This document shows, in pieces, positions 52,937 through 60,099 of a DNA stretch of 64,000 nt. The notes under the pieces are model-generated. The model was not told the DNA's origin. It did no database searches and saw nothing but the letters and a program-made list of their open reading frames with translations. How positions within the stretch are numbered: the stretch's first letter is position 1; the number at the start of each line of letters is the position of its first letter. This stretch comes from Paenibacillus methanolicus. Its GTDB lineage: Bacteria; Bacillota; Bacilli; Paenibacillales; Paenibacillaceae. The stretch lies in assembly GCF_008124765.1 (NCBI RefSeq), contig NZ_VNHS01000004.1, positions 434,001 to 498,000 of the forward strand, in the 5' to 3' direction. The translations under genes were made by a program, and so were the position numbers.

Positions 52937-54019
52937 ATGGTACAATTCGGAACCGTAGACCGCTCGTTTTGGGCCGGCAAGCAAGTGTTTCTTACCGGGC
53001 ACACGGGTTTTAAAGGGAGCTGGCTCTCGCTATGGCTTCACGGCATGGGAGCGAGCGTGACGGGCTTTGCCCTGCCCGCCCCGACCGTTCCTTCGTTATT
53101 CGAGCTTGGCAAGGTGGAGCAAGGCTTGGAGAACTCCGTCATCGGCGATGTGGCCGACCTGGAGTGGCTTCGTTCGGCGCTGCGGCGGGCGGCCCCCGAA
53201 ATCATCATACATATGGCCGCGCAGCCCTTGGTGCGGGCTTCGTATGATGACCCAGTGGGAACCTTCCGCACCAACGTCATGGGTACAGTCAACATCTTGG
53301 AAGCCGCCCGCGCCTGCGACTCCGTCCGGGTCATTCTCAATGTGACCTCGGACAAGTGCTATGAGAACCAGGAGTGGTACTGGGGTTATCGGGAGAACGA
53401 GCCGATGGGCGGGCATGATCCGTATTCCAGCAGTAAAGGTTGCTCGGAACTGATTACATCGGCATATCGCCGATCGTTCTTCGCTTCGCCTTCGATTCAA
53501 GTGGCGACGGCTCGTGCCGGGAATGTCATCGGCGGAGGCGACTGGGCGGAGGATCGGCTGATCCCCGATCTGATCCGCGCATTGATGAAGAACGAACAGA
53601 TCGAGCTTCGCAATCCGCAAGCCGTACGGCCTTGGCAGCACGTATTGGAACCGTTGTCCGGCTATCTCGTGCTGTGCCAACAGTTATACGCGGGAGGGGA
53701 GGCTTACGCGCAAGCCTGGAACTTCGGTCCGCTTAACAACGAGACGAGCTCCGTCGAAACCATCGTCAATCAAATGCTGGACAAGTGGCCGTACGAGCAC
53801 CCAGGCTATAAAGTAGTCGGACAAGCCCATAAGCATGAAGCGGGCTTATTGCATCTCGATTGCTCCAAGGCGATGCGGGAGCTCGGTTGGAGGGCAAGAT
53901 GGTCCACGGATCGCGCTTTGCAAGCGACGGTAGATTGGGTGGTCGGGTATATGGAAGGAAAGGATATTCATGACTTGTGCAAGCAGCAGATTGCGGAATA
54001 TGAATCTGAATACATATAG
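52937..54019 (+). CDS. rfbG: CDP-glucose 4,6-dehydratase
   Basis: RfbG converts CDP-glucose to CDP-4-keto-6-deoxyglucose. The 360-residue SDR has FLTGHTGFKGSWLSLWL (NAD loop), HMAAQPLVRASYDDP, VTSDKCYENQEWYWGYRENEP and the catalytic Tyr-x3-Lys in DPYSSSKGCSEL, all RfbG hallmarks. ATG 52937 (AGGAG seven bases upstream) fits better than ATG 52931. No rfbH (3-dehydrase) is present, so a 3,6-dideoxyhexose is unlikely; a C-methylated 6-deoxy sugar is the better guess. It is the last gene before the hag2 promoter. Confidence 0.94.
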   Translation: MVQFGTVDRSFWAGKQVFLTGHTGFKGSWLSLWLHGMGASVTGFALPAPTVPSLFELGKVEQGLENSVIGDVADLEWLRSALRRAAPEIIIHMAAQPLVRASYDDPVGTFRTNVMGTVNILEAARACDSVRVILNVTSDKCYENQEWYWGYRENEPMGGHDPYSSSKGCSELITSAYRRSFFASPSIQVATARAGNVIGGGDWAEDRLIPDLIRALMKNEQIELRNPQAVRPWQHVLEPLSGYLVLCQQLYAGGEAYAQAWNFGPLNNETSSVETIVNQMLDKWPYEHPGYKVVGQAHKHEAGLLHLDCSKAMRELGWRARWSTDRALQATVDWVVGYMEGKDIHDLCKQQIAEYESEYI

Positions 54020-54075
54020 CTGCCCAGTCCCGATTCGGCTGCATTCGCTCTTGTCTGTTCAGTCGCTAGATTATG

Positions 54076-54087
54076 GGTAATGTTACC
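54076..54087 (+). promoter_or_regulatory. Palindrome upstream of the hag2 promoter
   Basis: GGTAATGTTACC, 13 bases before the -35, matching the hag1 arrangement. Confidence 0.5.
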
Positions 54088-54100
54088 GGCTCTTCAGCTA

Positions 54101-54127
54101 TAACCTACTTTTTCAAACGACCGATAT
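54101..54127 (+). promoter_or_regulatory. Sigma-D promoter of hag2
   Basis: TAAC, 15 bases, ACCGATAT. The spacer differs from hag1, but the sequence is identical from CCGATAT onward. Confidence 0.8.
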
Positions 54128-54188
54128 ATATAGTACAAGGGCACGAGAGAGAAGCAAGACTCGCGAAGCGCTTGTAACCAATCATCAA

Positions 54189-54226
54189 GGCACCGCAAGG
54201 AAGCGGGCCTCACATTCAGGGAGGAA
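54189..54226 (+). promoter_or_regulatory. CsrA-binding region in the hag2 leader
   Basis: The same AAGGAA-loop hairpin and AGGGAGGAA ribosome site as hag1, base for base. Confidence 0.65.
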
Positions 54227-54233
54227 ATTTATC

Positions 54234-55124
54234 ATGCGTATTAACCACAACATTGCATCTTTGAACACGTACCGTCAGCTGAGCACGAACTCGGCGAACA
54301 CGAACAAATCGATCGAGAAACTGTCGTCGGGTCTCCGCATCAACCGCGCGGGCGACGACGCGGCGGGTCTTGCGATCTCCGAGAAAATGCGCGGCCAAAT
54401 CCGCGGCTTGGACATGGCGGGCAAGAACGCGCAAGACGGCATCTCCCTCATCCAAACGGCAGAGGGCGCGCTGAACGAGACGCACAGCATCCTGCAGCGT
54501 ATGCGCGAACTCGCGGTACAATCGTCGAACGACACGAACACGACGACGGACCGCGGCGAGCTGCAGAAGGAAGTCGACGAGCTGGCAAAAGAAATCACGC
54601 GCATCTCGAACACGACGGAATTCAACACGAAGAAGCTGCTTGACGGTTCCGCAAATACGGGATCGGGCGTAACGAGTGCTGCGAACCTGACGTTCCAAAT
54701 CGGTGCCAACGCTGGTCAGAACATGTCGCTGTCGATCTCGGCGATGGATGCGGCATCGCTTGGCGTAGCCGGCACGGGAGCAGCATCCGCAACAGGTACC
54801 ACGGCGGCTACAGCGACGAACGGCATCAGCATTTCCTCGCAGGCTTCCGCAAGCGCGGCGATCACGTCGATCAACACGGCGATCCAGACGGTATCCTCCG
54901 AGCGTTCCAAGCTGGGTGCGTATCAGAACCGTCTGGAGCACACGATCAACAACTTGGGCACGACGAGCGAGAACCTGACGGCAGCGGAATCCCGTATCCG
55001 CGACGTCGACATGGCCAAAGAAATGATGGAGCAAACGAAGAACAATATTCTCTCCCAAGCGGCGCAAGCGATGCTCGCGCAAGCGAACCAGCAACCGCAA
55101 GGAGTGCTGCAGCTCCTCCGTTAA
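54234..55124 (+). CDS. hag: Flagellin Hag2
   Basis: A 296-residue flagellin almost identical to Hag1 except the central variable segment (about residues 140-200, where Gly/Ala/Thr substitutions and a two-residue deletion occur). Ends are canonical. The first 205 bases from the promoter -10 into codon 31 are identical to hag1, showing recent duplication or gene conversion. It follows rfbG and precedes a TPR glycosyltransferase. A stem-loop without a good T tract follows (55143-55172), so read-through into the glycosyltransferase gene is likely. Confidence 0.95.
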   Translation: MRINHNIASLNTYRQLSTNSANTNKSIEKLSSGLRINRAGDDAAGLAISEKMRGQIRGLDMAGKNAQDGISLIQTAEGALNETHSILQRMRELAVQSSNDTNTTTDRGELQKEVDELAKEITRISNTTEFNTKKLLDGSANTGSGVTSAANLTFQIGANAGQNMSLSISAMDAASLGVAGTGAASATGTTAATATNGISISSQASASAAITSINTAIQTVSSERSKLGAYQNRLEHTINNLGTTSENLTAAESRIRDVDMAKEMMEQTKNNILSQAAQAMLAQANQQPQGVLQLLR

Positions 55125-55142
55125 TAGTTCTGTTCGATTGGC

Positions 55143-55172
55143 AAGGTCTTAGGCTTCACCGCCTAAGACCTT
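55143..55172 (+). terminator. Stem-loop after hag2
   Basis: AAGGTCTTAGGC/GCCTAAGACCTT perfect 12-bp stem, but followed only by CATT. It is a partial terminator or mRNA-stabilising hairpin. Confidence 0.55.
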
Positions 55173-55197
55173 CATTAAAAATATAGGGAGGCTAATA

Positions 55198-57099
55198 ATG
55201 TACCCATCTATTGCCCTTTGTATGATTGTGAAGAACGAAGAGAAGCATCTTGCGAAATGTTTGACTAGCGTACAGGGGTTAGTGGATGAAATTATCGTCG
55301 TGGACACGGGATCGACCGATGCCACGGTAAACATCGCGAAGCAATGCCAAGCCAGCGTGTACCATTTCGAGTGGGTGAACAGCTTCGCGGCTGCGCGTAA
55401 CTATGCATTAGAGCAGGCCAAATCCGACTATATCCTCGTGTTGGACGCCGATGAATACTTAGAGCAGGCCGATCTGCGCCGGGACCTTCAGTCCGGACAG
55501 GATTATTATTCGATGAAAATCAAAAATATCGTCGGAACGGGATCGACGTTTACCCATACAGCCGTACGATTGTTCCGCAATATGCCAAGGCTTCGTTTCG
55601 AGAACCGTCTTCACGAACACCTGAATATTAATGCCGAACAAAACGCGGGTTTAAAAGGCGGCATGGCAACGACGGTAATCCAGCATGTCGGCTACAGCGA
55701 TGAGACCATGACGGAGAAAGACAAAATCGACCGCAATTTGAAGCTGATCCTGCTTGACGTGAAGGAGAATCCAAGCGGCTATAACTTGTTTAATGCAGGC
55801 AAGGCTCACGTTTCCGCCGGAGATTTCGCGGGGGCTATCCCTTATTTTCAAAAATCGTATCCGCTCAGCACAAATCGGGTTTATCTACCCGAATTGTTGA
55901 CAAAGCTGGGGCTCTGCCTGTACGAGCTAGGTAGATGCGATGAAGCGGCCAGAGTGCTTGAAGACGGGGTGAACTGCTTCCCGCGTGAATCAGACCTGAG
56001 ATACATGCAAGGCAAGAACTTTCTGAGAATGGGCTACTTGAAGGATGCGGAGGAAGCATTCAAGGCTTGTCTGGAAATCGGCGATACCGGCGACATGGTC
56101 GTGGAGGGCACCGGCGGGTATTTAGCCCGTTTGAGTTTAAGCGAAGTTTACGAGCTCCAAGGTCAAATGCTCAAAAGCTTCGATATGATTGCCACGGTAG
56201 CCGCCGAACATCACAACCTGATTCCGGCTCTGGTGAAGTACCTGGAACTGACGGCGAAACTCCGGTTGCCGCTGGAGGAAGTCAAGGCGAGCATGGCCGG
56301 CATTTTCAAGCTCGCGCGGATCGACGATCTCGAACTGCTCCTTAAAGTGCTCTACAACGTGAAGCACCCGCTGCTGCAAGTCTACATTCGCGAATATGGC
56401 GTAAACGTGGAACGAAATGTTTTGGCCGTCGCGGCCATGTATGCGAAGGATTATAAGCAAGCCCAGCTCTATTGGGAAGAGCTTAACGTGATACCGGACG
56501 AGAACGTGCTCGACTATACGCTATTAGCTTTCCTGTCTCGGGACGAGCTGATGCTGGATCGAGTGAAAGCGAGATTGAACTGGTCAGGCAAAGAACTGAA
56601 GGCATACGGCAAAATCGTAAGTCGTACGTTCGAAGGCGAGATTCCAAGCGGACTAGGCAAAACCATTATGGCATTGTGCAAGCAGTTGATTCTCCTTCAA
56701 GGACAAGAGGATTTCGACTATATGTCGCGTTTAATCGCGGGAAGTTCTGTGGAGCTCCGTCTTCAGCTGGCGGAACTGCTGGCTGACTATCGATTGACGG
56801 GAGCGGCCAAAACGACGATTAACAACATCTTCCATCAGAAACCGAACCATGGGAAGTCGCATCAACTGCTGGGGGGGCTCTACCTTAGCGAAGGCGAACT
56901 CCAACAAGCATTGGAGCACTATCGCAAAGCCGCGTTGTATACGAACGGCTACCCGGCTTTCGAGGGCATGTACCGCGTCCTGCAAGGGATGAACGACAAG
57001 GCTGGGGCAAGCGGAGTCGTAGACCGCATCCGGGCGCAATTCCCGAATTGCAGATGGGTGCAGGAATCGGAACCCCAGCTGTTCGCTTCTAGAGCCTAG
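55198..57099 (+). CDS. Family 2 glycosyltransferase with TPR repeats
   Basis: A 633-residue protein. N-terminal GT2 domain: SIALCMIVKNEEKHLAKCL, IIVVDTGSTDATVNIA, FAAARNYALEQAKSDYILVLDADEY (DAD acting as DxD), and RFENRLHEHL. From about residue 195, TPR repeats begin (FNAGKAHVSAGDFAGAIPYF, GLCLYELGRCDEAARVL), running almost to the end. The TPR array fits a protein-binding glycosyltransferase that recognises an unfolded acceptor such as flagellin. GGGAGG precedes ATG 55198. It probably lies in the hag2 transcript. Confidence 0.88.
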   Translation: MYPSIALCMIVKNEEKHLAKCLTSVQGLVDEIIVVDTGSTDATVNIAKQCQASVYHFEWVNSFAAARNYALEQAKSDYILVLDADEYLEQADLRRDLQSGQDYYSMKIKNIVGTGSTFTHTAVRLFRNMPRLRFENRLHEHLNINAEQNAGLKGGMATTVIQHVGYSDETMTEKDKIDRNLKLILLDVKENPSGYNLFNAGKAHVSAGDFAGAIPYFQKSYPLSTNRVYLPELLTKLGLCLYELGRCDEAARVLEDGVNCFPRESDLRYMQGKNFLRMGYLKDAEEAFKACLEIGDTGDMVVEGTGGYLARLSLSEVYELQGQMLKSFDMIATVAAEHHNLIPALVKYLELTAKLRLPLEEVKASMAGIFKLARIDDLELLLKVLYNVKHPLLQVYIREYGVNVERNVLAVAAMYAKDYKQAQLYWEELNVIPDENVLDYTLLAFLSRDELMLDRVKARLNWSGKELKAYGKIVSRTFEGEIPSGLGKTIMALCKQLILLQGQEDFDYMSRLIAGSSVELRLQLAELLADYRLTGAAKTTINNIFHQKPNHGKSHQLLGGLYLSEGELQQALEHYRKAALYTNGYPAFEGMYRVLQGMNDKAGASGVVDRIRAQFPNCRWVQESEPQLFASRA

Positions 57100-57191
57100 G
57101 CGAGGGTAGGTCACGATCACTCATACTTTTTCATTCCTGGTTGCGTCTAACGTGACCGGGTATTTTTTTGAGAAATTTTTCTGAGAAGCTA

Positions 57192-57218
57192 TAAACATTC
57201 GCGAGAGACCGCCGATAT
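57192..57218 (+). promoter_or_regulatory. Perfect sigma-D promoter upstream of csrA2
   Basis: TAAA, exactly 15 bases, GCCGATAT. Transcription would start near 57225 and meet an intrinsic terminator about 110 bases later, before csrA2. Confidence 0.9.
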
Positions 57219-57224
57219 ATATAT

Positions 57225-57337
57225 CAAGAGGAACATTGTTCCACTGACATACACCGACGGTCAAGGATGGACCTGATAGAACACCGGCGCTTTGCAGGAC
57301 GCGAGGCCGCTCGGGGTTATATTGGGCCATCCTTTTT
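57225..57337 (+). ncRNA. Putative sigma-D-driven terminated leader RNA rich in GGA
   Basis: About 113 bases from the sigma-D start to a T tract. A long imperfect hairpin (AAGGATGG/CCATCCTT base, 57263-57334) ends the RNA. GGA occurs in GAGGAAC, CAAGGATGG, TGGACC and CAGGAC; CAAGGATG matches the core of the CsrA SELEX consensus (ACARGGAUGU). It could be a csrA2 attenuator leader or a small RNA that binds CsrA. Not matched to a known family. Confidence 0.4.
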
Positions 57338-57352
57338 ATGTGTATGTATAAT
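57322..57352 (+). promoter_or_regulatory. Possible weak sigma-A promoter of csrA2
   Basis: TTGGGC, 19 bases, perfect TATAAT, just after the terminator of the preceding RNA. The -35 match is poor. Confidence 0.3.
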
Positions 57353-57387
57353 AGAGGACAAGTGTGAGATTCAAGGAGGAATCGTAG

Positions 57388-57555
57388 ATGCTGGTAGTAG
57401 GTAGGAAACCGGGCGAGTATATCATGATTGGCGACAACATCAAGGTTCAAGTCGTGAAGAGCAAGGATGGCGACCTCAGATTGGCCATCGACGCGCCGAA
57501 GGAGATTCCGATTCTCCGGGGCGAAGTGTACGAGCAAGAACGCGCGCAAGCGTAA
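57388..57555 (+). CDS. Short second CsrA (CsrA2)
   Basis: A 55-residue CsrA-family protein: MLVVGRKPGEYIMIGDNI, LRLAIDAPKEIPILRGEVYEQ. Arg6 and Arg44-x-Glu46, the RNA-contact residues, are kept. It stops at residue 55, so it lacks most of the C-terminal helix and tail present in CsrA1 (80 residues) through which FliW acts. CAAGGAGGAA precedes ATG 57388 by about eight bases and itself contains GGAGGA, a possible autoregulatory CsrA site. It is flanked on both sides by long terminator hairpins and leads into hag3. A dedicated regulator of the third flagellin is a reasonable guess. Confidence 0.88.
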   Translation: MLVVGRKPGEYIMIGDNIKVQVVKSKDGDLRLAIDAPKEIPILRGEVYEQERAQA

Positions 57556-57586
57556 GCAAGCGCCGCAACTACATAGCCGTTTACTC

Positions 57587-57664
57587 AAGGACGAGTAGTC
57601 AGCACCCGTTAGCCGGTAGGATACCGCAGGCGACAGGTTGCTAGCTGCTCGTCCTTTTATTTTC
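57587..57664 (+). terminator. Long structured terminator between csrA2 and hag3
   Basis: AAGGACGAG/CTCGTCCTT closes an extended stem (CAGC/GCTG, ACC/GGT inside), followed by TTATTTT. Within it a perfect CGGTA-GGA-TACCG hairpin (57614-57626) displays GGA as a three-base loop. Either a plain terminator or a CsrA-sensitive attenuator ahead of hag3. Confidence 0.65.
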
Positions 57665-57701
57665 GGTAATAGGTCGCTTATGCGACTTGTTATATAGATT
57701 A

Positions 57702-57744
57702 CGGCGGAAATGGAAGTCCGCCGAACACTCATTCCAAGGAGGAA
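57702..57744 (+). promoter_or_regulatory. CsrA-binding region in the hag3 leader
   Basis: A 7-bp perfect hairpin (CGGCGGA/TCCGCCG) shows AATGGAAG in its loop, followed by the ribosome site AAGGAGGAA. The layout is the same as for hag1/hag2, but the sequence is unrelated. Confidence 0.6.
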
Positions 57745-57751
57745 TTTTATC

Positions 57752-59494
57752 ATGCGTATTAACCACAACATTTCGGCTTTGAACACGTACCGTCAATTGG
57801 GTGCTAACAGCGCCGCAACAAACAAAAACATCGAGAAATTGTCTTCCGGTCTTCGCATTAACCGTGCTGGCGACGACGCTGCAGGTCTGGCGATCTCCGA
57901 GAAAATGCGCGGCCAGATCCGTGGTCTCGACATGGCTGCGAAGAACTCGCAAGACGGCATCTCCCTGATCCAAACGGCTGAGGGCGCGCTGAACGAAACG
58001 CACAGCATTCTGCAACGTATGCGCGAACTGGCTAACCAATCCGCAAATGGCACGAACACCGATGCTGACCGCGGTGCGCTTCAAGACGAGATGAATCAGC
58101 TGACGTCCGAGATCAACCGTATCGGTAATACAACTGAATTCAACACGCAGAAGTTGTTGAAAGGCGATGGCAAAGCAAATCTCAAAGAAGCAAACGTCTT
58201 TGTTGATGGTACTTTGGCGAGCGGAGCAACAAACAAAACGCAAGCTACGAATGCTATCACCATTACAACTGCTGCTGCTGCAGGCGATACAGTGAAATTC
58301 ACGCTTAACGGGCAGGAACTGAATGTTACATTCACAGCTTCTACATCTAACGGTGGAGTAGTAGGCGGCGACAACAAGGGCTACAATGTTACAGCGAACT
58401 CTGCAAATGTTGCTATTGACGCTGCGCCGGATGCAACCAAGACTGGCGCAGGACTTAAAGATGCTCTGGCAAAAATGATTGAGGCGAACGAAACCTTAAA
58501 AGGCCAATATACTGTCTCTGATGCAACAGGTGTTGTAACAATTACTGCAGTTGCTGGCGGTAAGTTTGATGGTGCTGAAGGCAACATCGATACAACAACC
58601 GAAACAGGTGCAATCGTATTTACTGGTGCGGCCGACAACGTTGGTACAACAACTCATGTAAAAGCAACGAAGACGCTTGACTTCGATGCTGCAATTACAG
58701 GTGCTACGACTACTGCAACTGACACAAATCTTAAAGCACTCGTAGGTACTGGATTTACGATTAACGGCCAGCAAGTTGAGTTCTACAATGCGAACGATGG
58801 CGCATACACAGGAAGCGGAATTGGTGTAGCGATCAACACTGCATTGGAAAATGCAACAAACGCTAACAAAGCGGATGCTCTTGTTAAAGCAATCGCTGAT
58901 ACCGTAGGTTCGAAAATTGATGGCGTTACTCTCACGGCTACTGGCGATGATCTGATCATTACTGCTAAAGAAGGCGGAGTTGAAGGTAACAAAATCGAAT
59001 ACAAAGACGGCGGTATCCAAAAAGAGTTCAAAACCTCTTTCCAAATTGGTGCTAACAGCGGACAAGCCATGTCTTTGGAAATCAATGATATGCGTGCGAA
59101 AGCTCTTGGTATCGTAGGTAAAGCGGGCGATACGGGCTTCACAGCAAGCAAAACAGTTACCGACGGTACAAACGATGTTAAAGGCGAAGCAGCACTGAAC
59201 ATCTCCACGAAGGACGATGCTGCTAAATCGATCGCAATTGTTGACAAAGCGATCGCTTCCGTTTCCAGCGAGCGTTCCAAACTGGGTGCCGTTCAAAACC
59301 GTCTGGAGCATACGATCAACAACCTGGGCACCGCTTCCGAGAACCTGACGGCAGCAGAATCCCGTATCCGCGACGTCGACATGGCGAAAGAAATGATGGA
59401 GCAAACGAAGAACAACATCCTTGCACAAGCGGCGCAAGCAATGCTTGCTCAAGCGAACCAACAACCGCAAGGCGTTCTGCAGCTTCTCCGTTAA
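57752..59494 (+). CDS. hag: Large flagellin Hag3 with extended central domain
   Basis: A 580-residue flagellin. Ends are canonical: [37 protein letters not shown], and C-terminal [17 protein letters not shown] ... [10 protein letters not shown]. About 290 residues are inserted between the D1 halves (about residues 135-430). These form two surface domains rich in Thr/Ala, with flagellin_IN-like phrases (VKFTLNGQELNVTF, FTINGQQVEFYNA). Codons (GCT, GTT, AAA, AAC) resemble the S-layer gene rather than hag1/hag2, pointing to very high expression. ATG 57752 follows AAGGAGG by nine bases. No sigma-D promoter of its own was seen; it may rely on the csrA2 promoter region. Confidence 0.95.
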   Translation: MRINHNISALNTYRQLGANSAATNKNIEKLSSGLRINRAGDDAAGLAISEKMRGQIRGLDMAAKNSQDGISLIQTAEGALNETHSILQRMRELANQSANGTNTDADRGALQDEMNQLTSEINRIGNTTEFNTQKLLKGDGKANLKEANVFVDGTLASGATNKTQATNAITITTAAAAGDTVKFTLNGQELNVTFTASTSNGGVVGGDNKGYNVTANSANVAIDAAPDATKTGAGLKDALAKMIEANETLKGQYTVSDATGVVTITAVAGGKFDGAEGNIDTTTETGAIVFTGAADNVGTTTHVKATKTLDFDAAITGATTTATDTNLKALVGTGFTINGQQVEFYNANDGAYTGSGIGVAINTALENATNANKADALVKAIADTVGSKIDGVTLTATGDDLIITAKEGGVEGNKIEYKDGGIQKEFKTSFQIGANSGQAMSLEINDMRAKALGIVGKAGDTGFTASKTVTDGTNDVKGEAALNISTKDDAAKSIAIVDKAIASVSSERSKLGAVQNRLEHTINNLGTASENLTAAESRIRDVDMAKEMMEQTKNNILAQAAQAMLAQANQQPQGVLQLLR

Positions 59495-59510
59495 TCTTAG
59501 TAGTAGAAAG

Positions 59511-59540
59511 AGAGACCTTAGGCTTCCTAGGGTCTCTTTT
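59511..59540 (+). terminator. Intrinsic terminator after hag3
   Basis: AGAGACC/GGTCTCT outer and TTAGG/CCTA inner pairing, then TTTTCTT. Confidence 0.85.
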
Positions 59541-59574
59541 CTTATATTCTCGTTCATAAATAATCGCCCAACTA

Positions 59575-59602
59575 TAATACTTGCAAAACCACATGCCGAT
59601 AT
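59575..59602 (+). promoter_or_regulatory. Sigma-D promoter of flaG-fliD-fliS-fliT
   Basis: TAAT, 16 bases, perfect GCCGATAT, about 35 bases before flaG. This places the cap and chaperone genes in the sigma-D regulon. Confidence 0.7.
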
Positions 59603-59639
59603 ATAAGTTAAATCACATTGATTACGGAGGATGGGTCGA

Positions 59640-60065
59640 ATGAGTATGAATATCTCCGGTAATAGCAATAGCTTTCCCGAGCGGGTTGCGCCGGCCGAGC
59701 CTGTAAGCAAGCCGCGCGAGACCGCTTCGACGAATGCGAATGCGAATTCCGATTCGCTAGCCCAATCGCAGCTCGGCTCGCACATCCACTCGATTAACGA
59801 GTTGAAGCAAGCCGAATTGCGCGGCGAGAACTATACGCTGAGCGACGAGCAGGTCGTCAAAGCCGTCGAGCGCGCGATCAAAGCGATGCAGGGCAAATCG
59901 ACATCGCTCGAATTTCGAATTCACGAACAAACGAAACTGATCGCCGTTAAGGTGCTGGATAAAGATACAGGCGAAGTCATTCGCGAAGTGCCGCCGGAGA
60001 AAACGCTCGATTTTGTCGCGAAGTTATGGGAAATGGCAGGTCTGCTGGTAGACGAGAAAAGATAA
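59640..60065 (+). CDS. flaG: FlaG-like protein
   Basis: A 141-residue protein. The N-terminal 50 residues are low-complexity (Asn/Ser/Ala). The C-terminal FlaG domain contains SLEFRIHEQTKLIAVKVLDKDTGEVIREVPPEK (read as the conserved LIVKVxDxxTGEVIRxIPPEK motif). FlaG affects filament length. CGGAGG lies nine bases before ATG 59640, preferred over ATG 59631, which abuts it. Genes fliD, fliS and fliT follow in one operon. Confidence 0.9.
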   Translation: MSMNISGNSNSFPERVAPAEPVSKPRETASTNANANSDSLAQSQLGSHIHSINELKQAELRGENYTLSDEQVVKAVERAIKAMQGKSTSLEFRIHEQTKLIAVKVLDKDTGEVIREVPPEKTLDFVAKLWEMAGLLVDEKR

Positions 60066-60099
60066 CGAGCAGCCGCCGAATAAAGAGAGGAGTGAGTAG

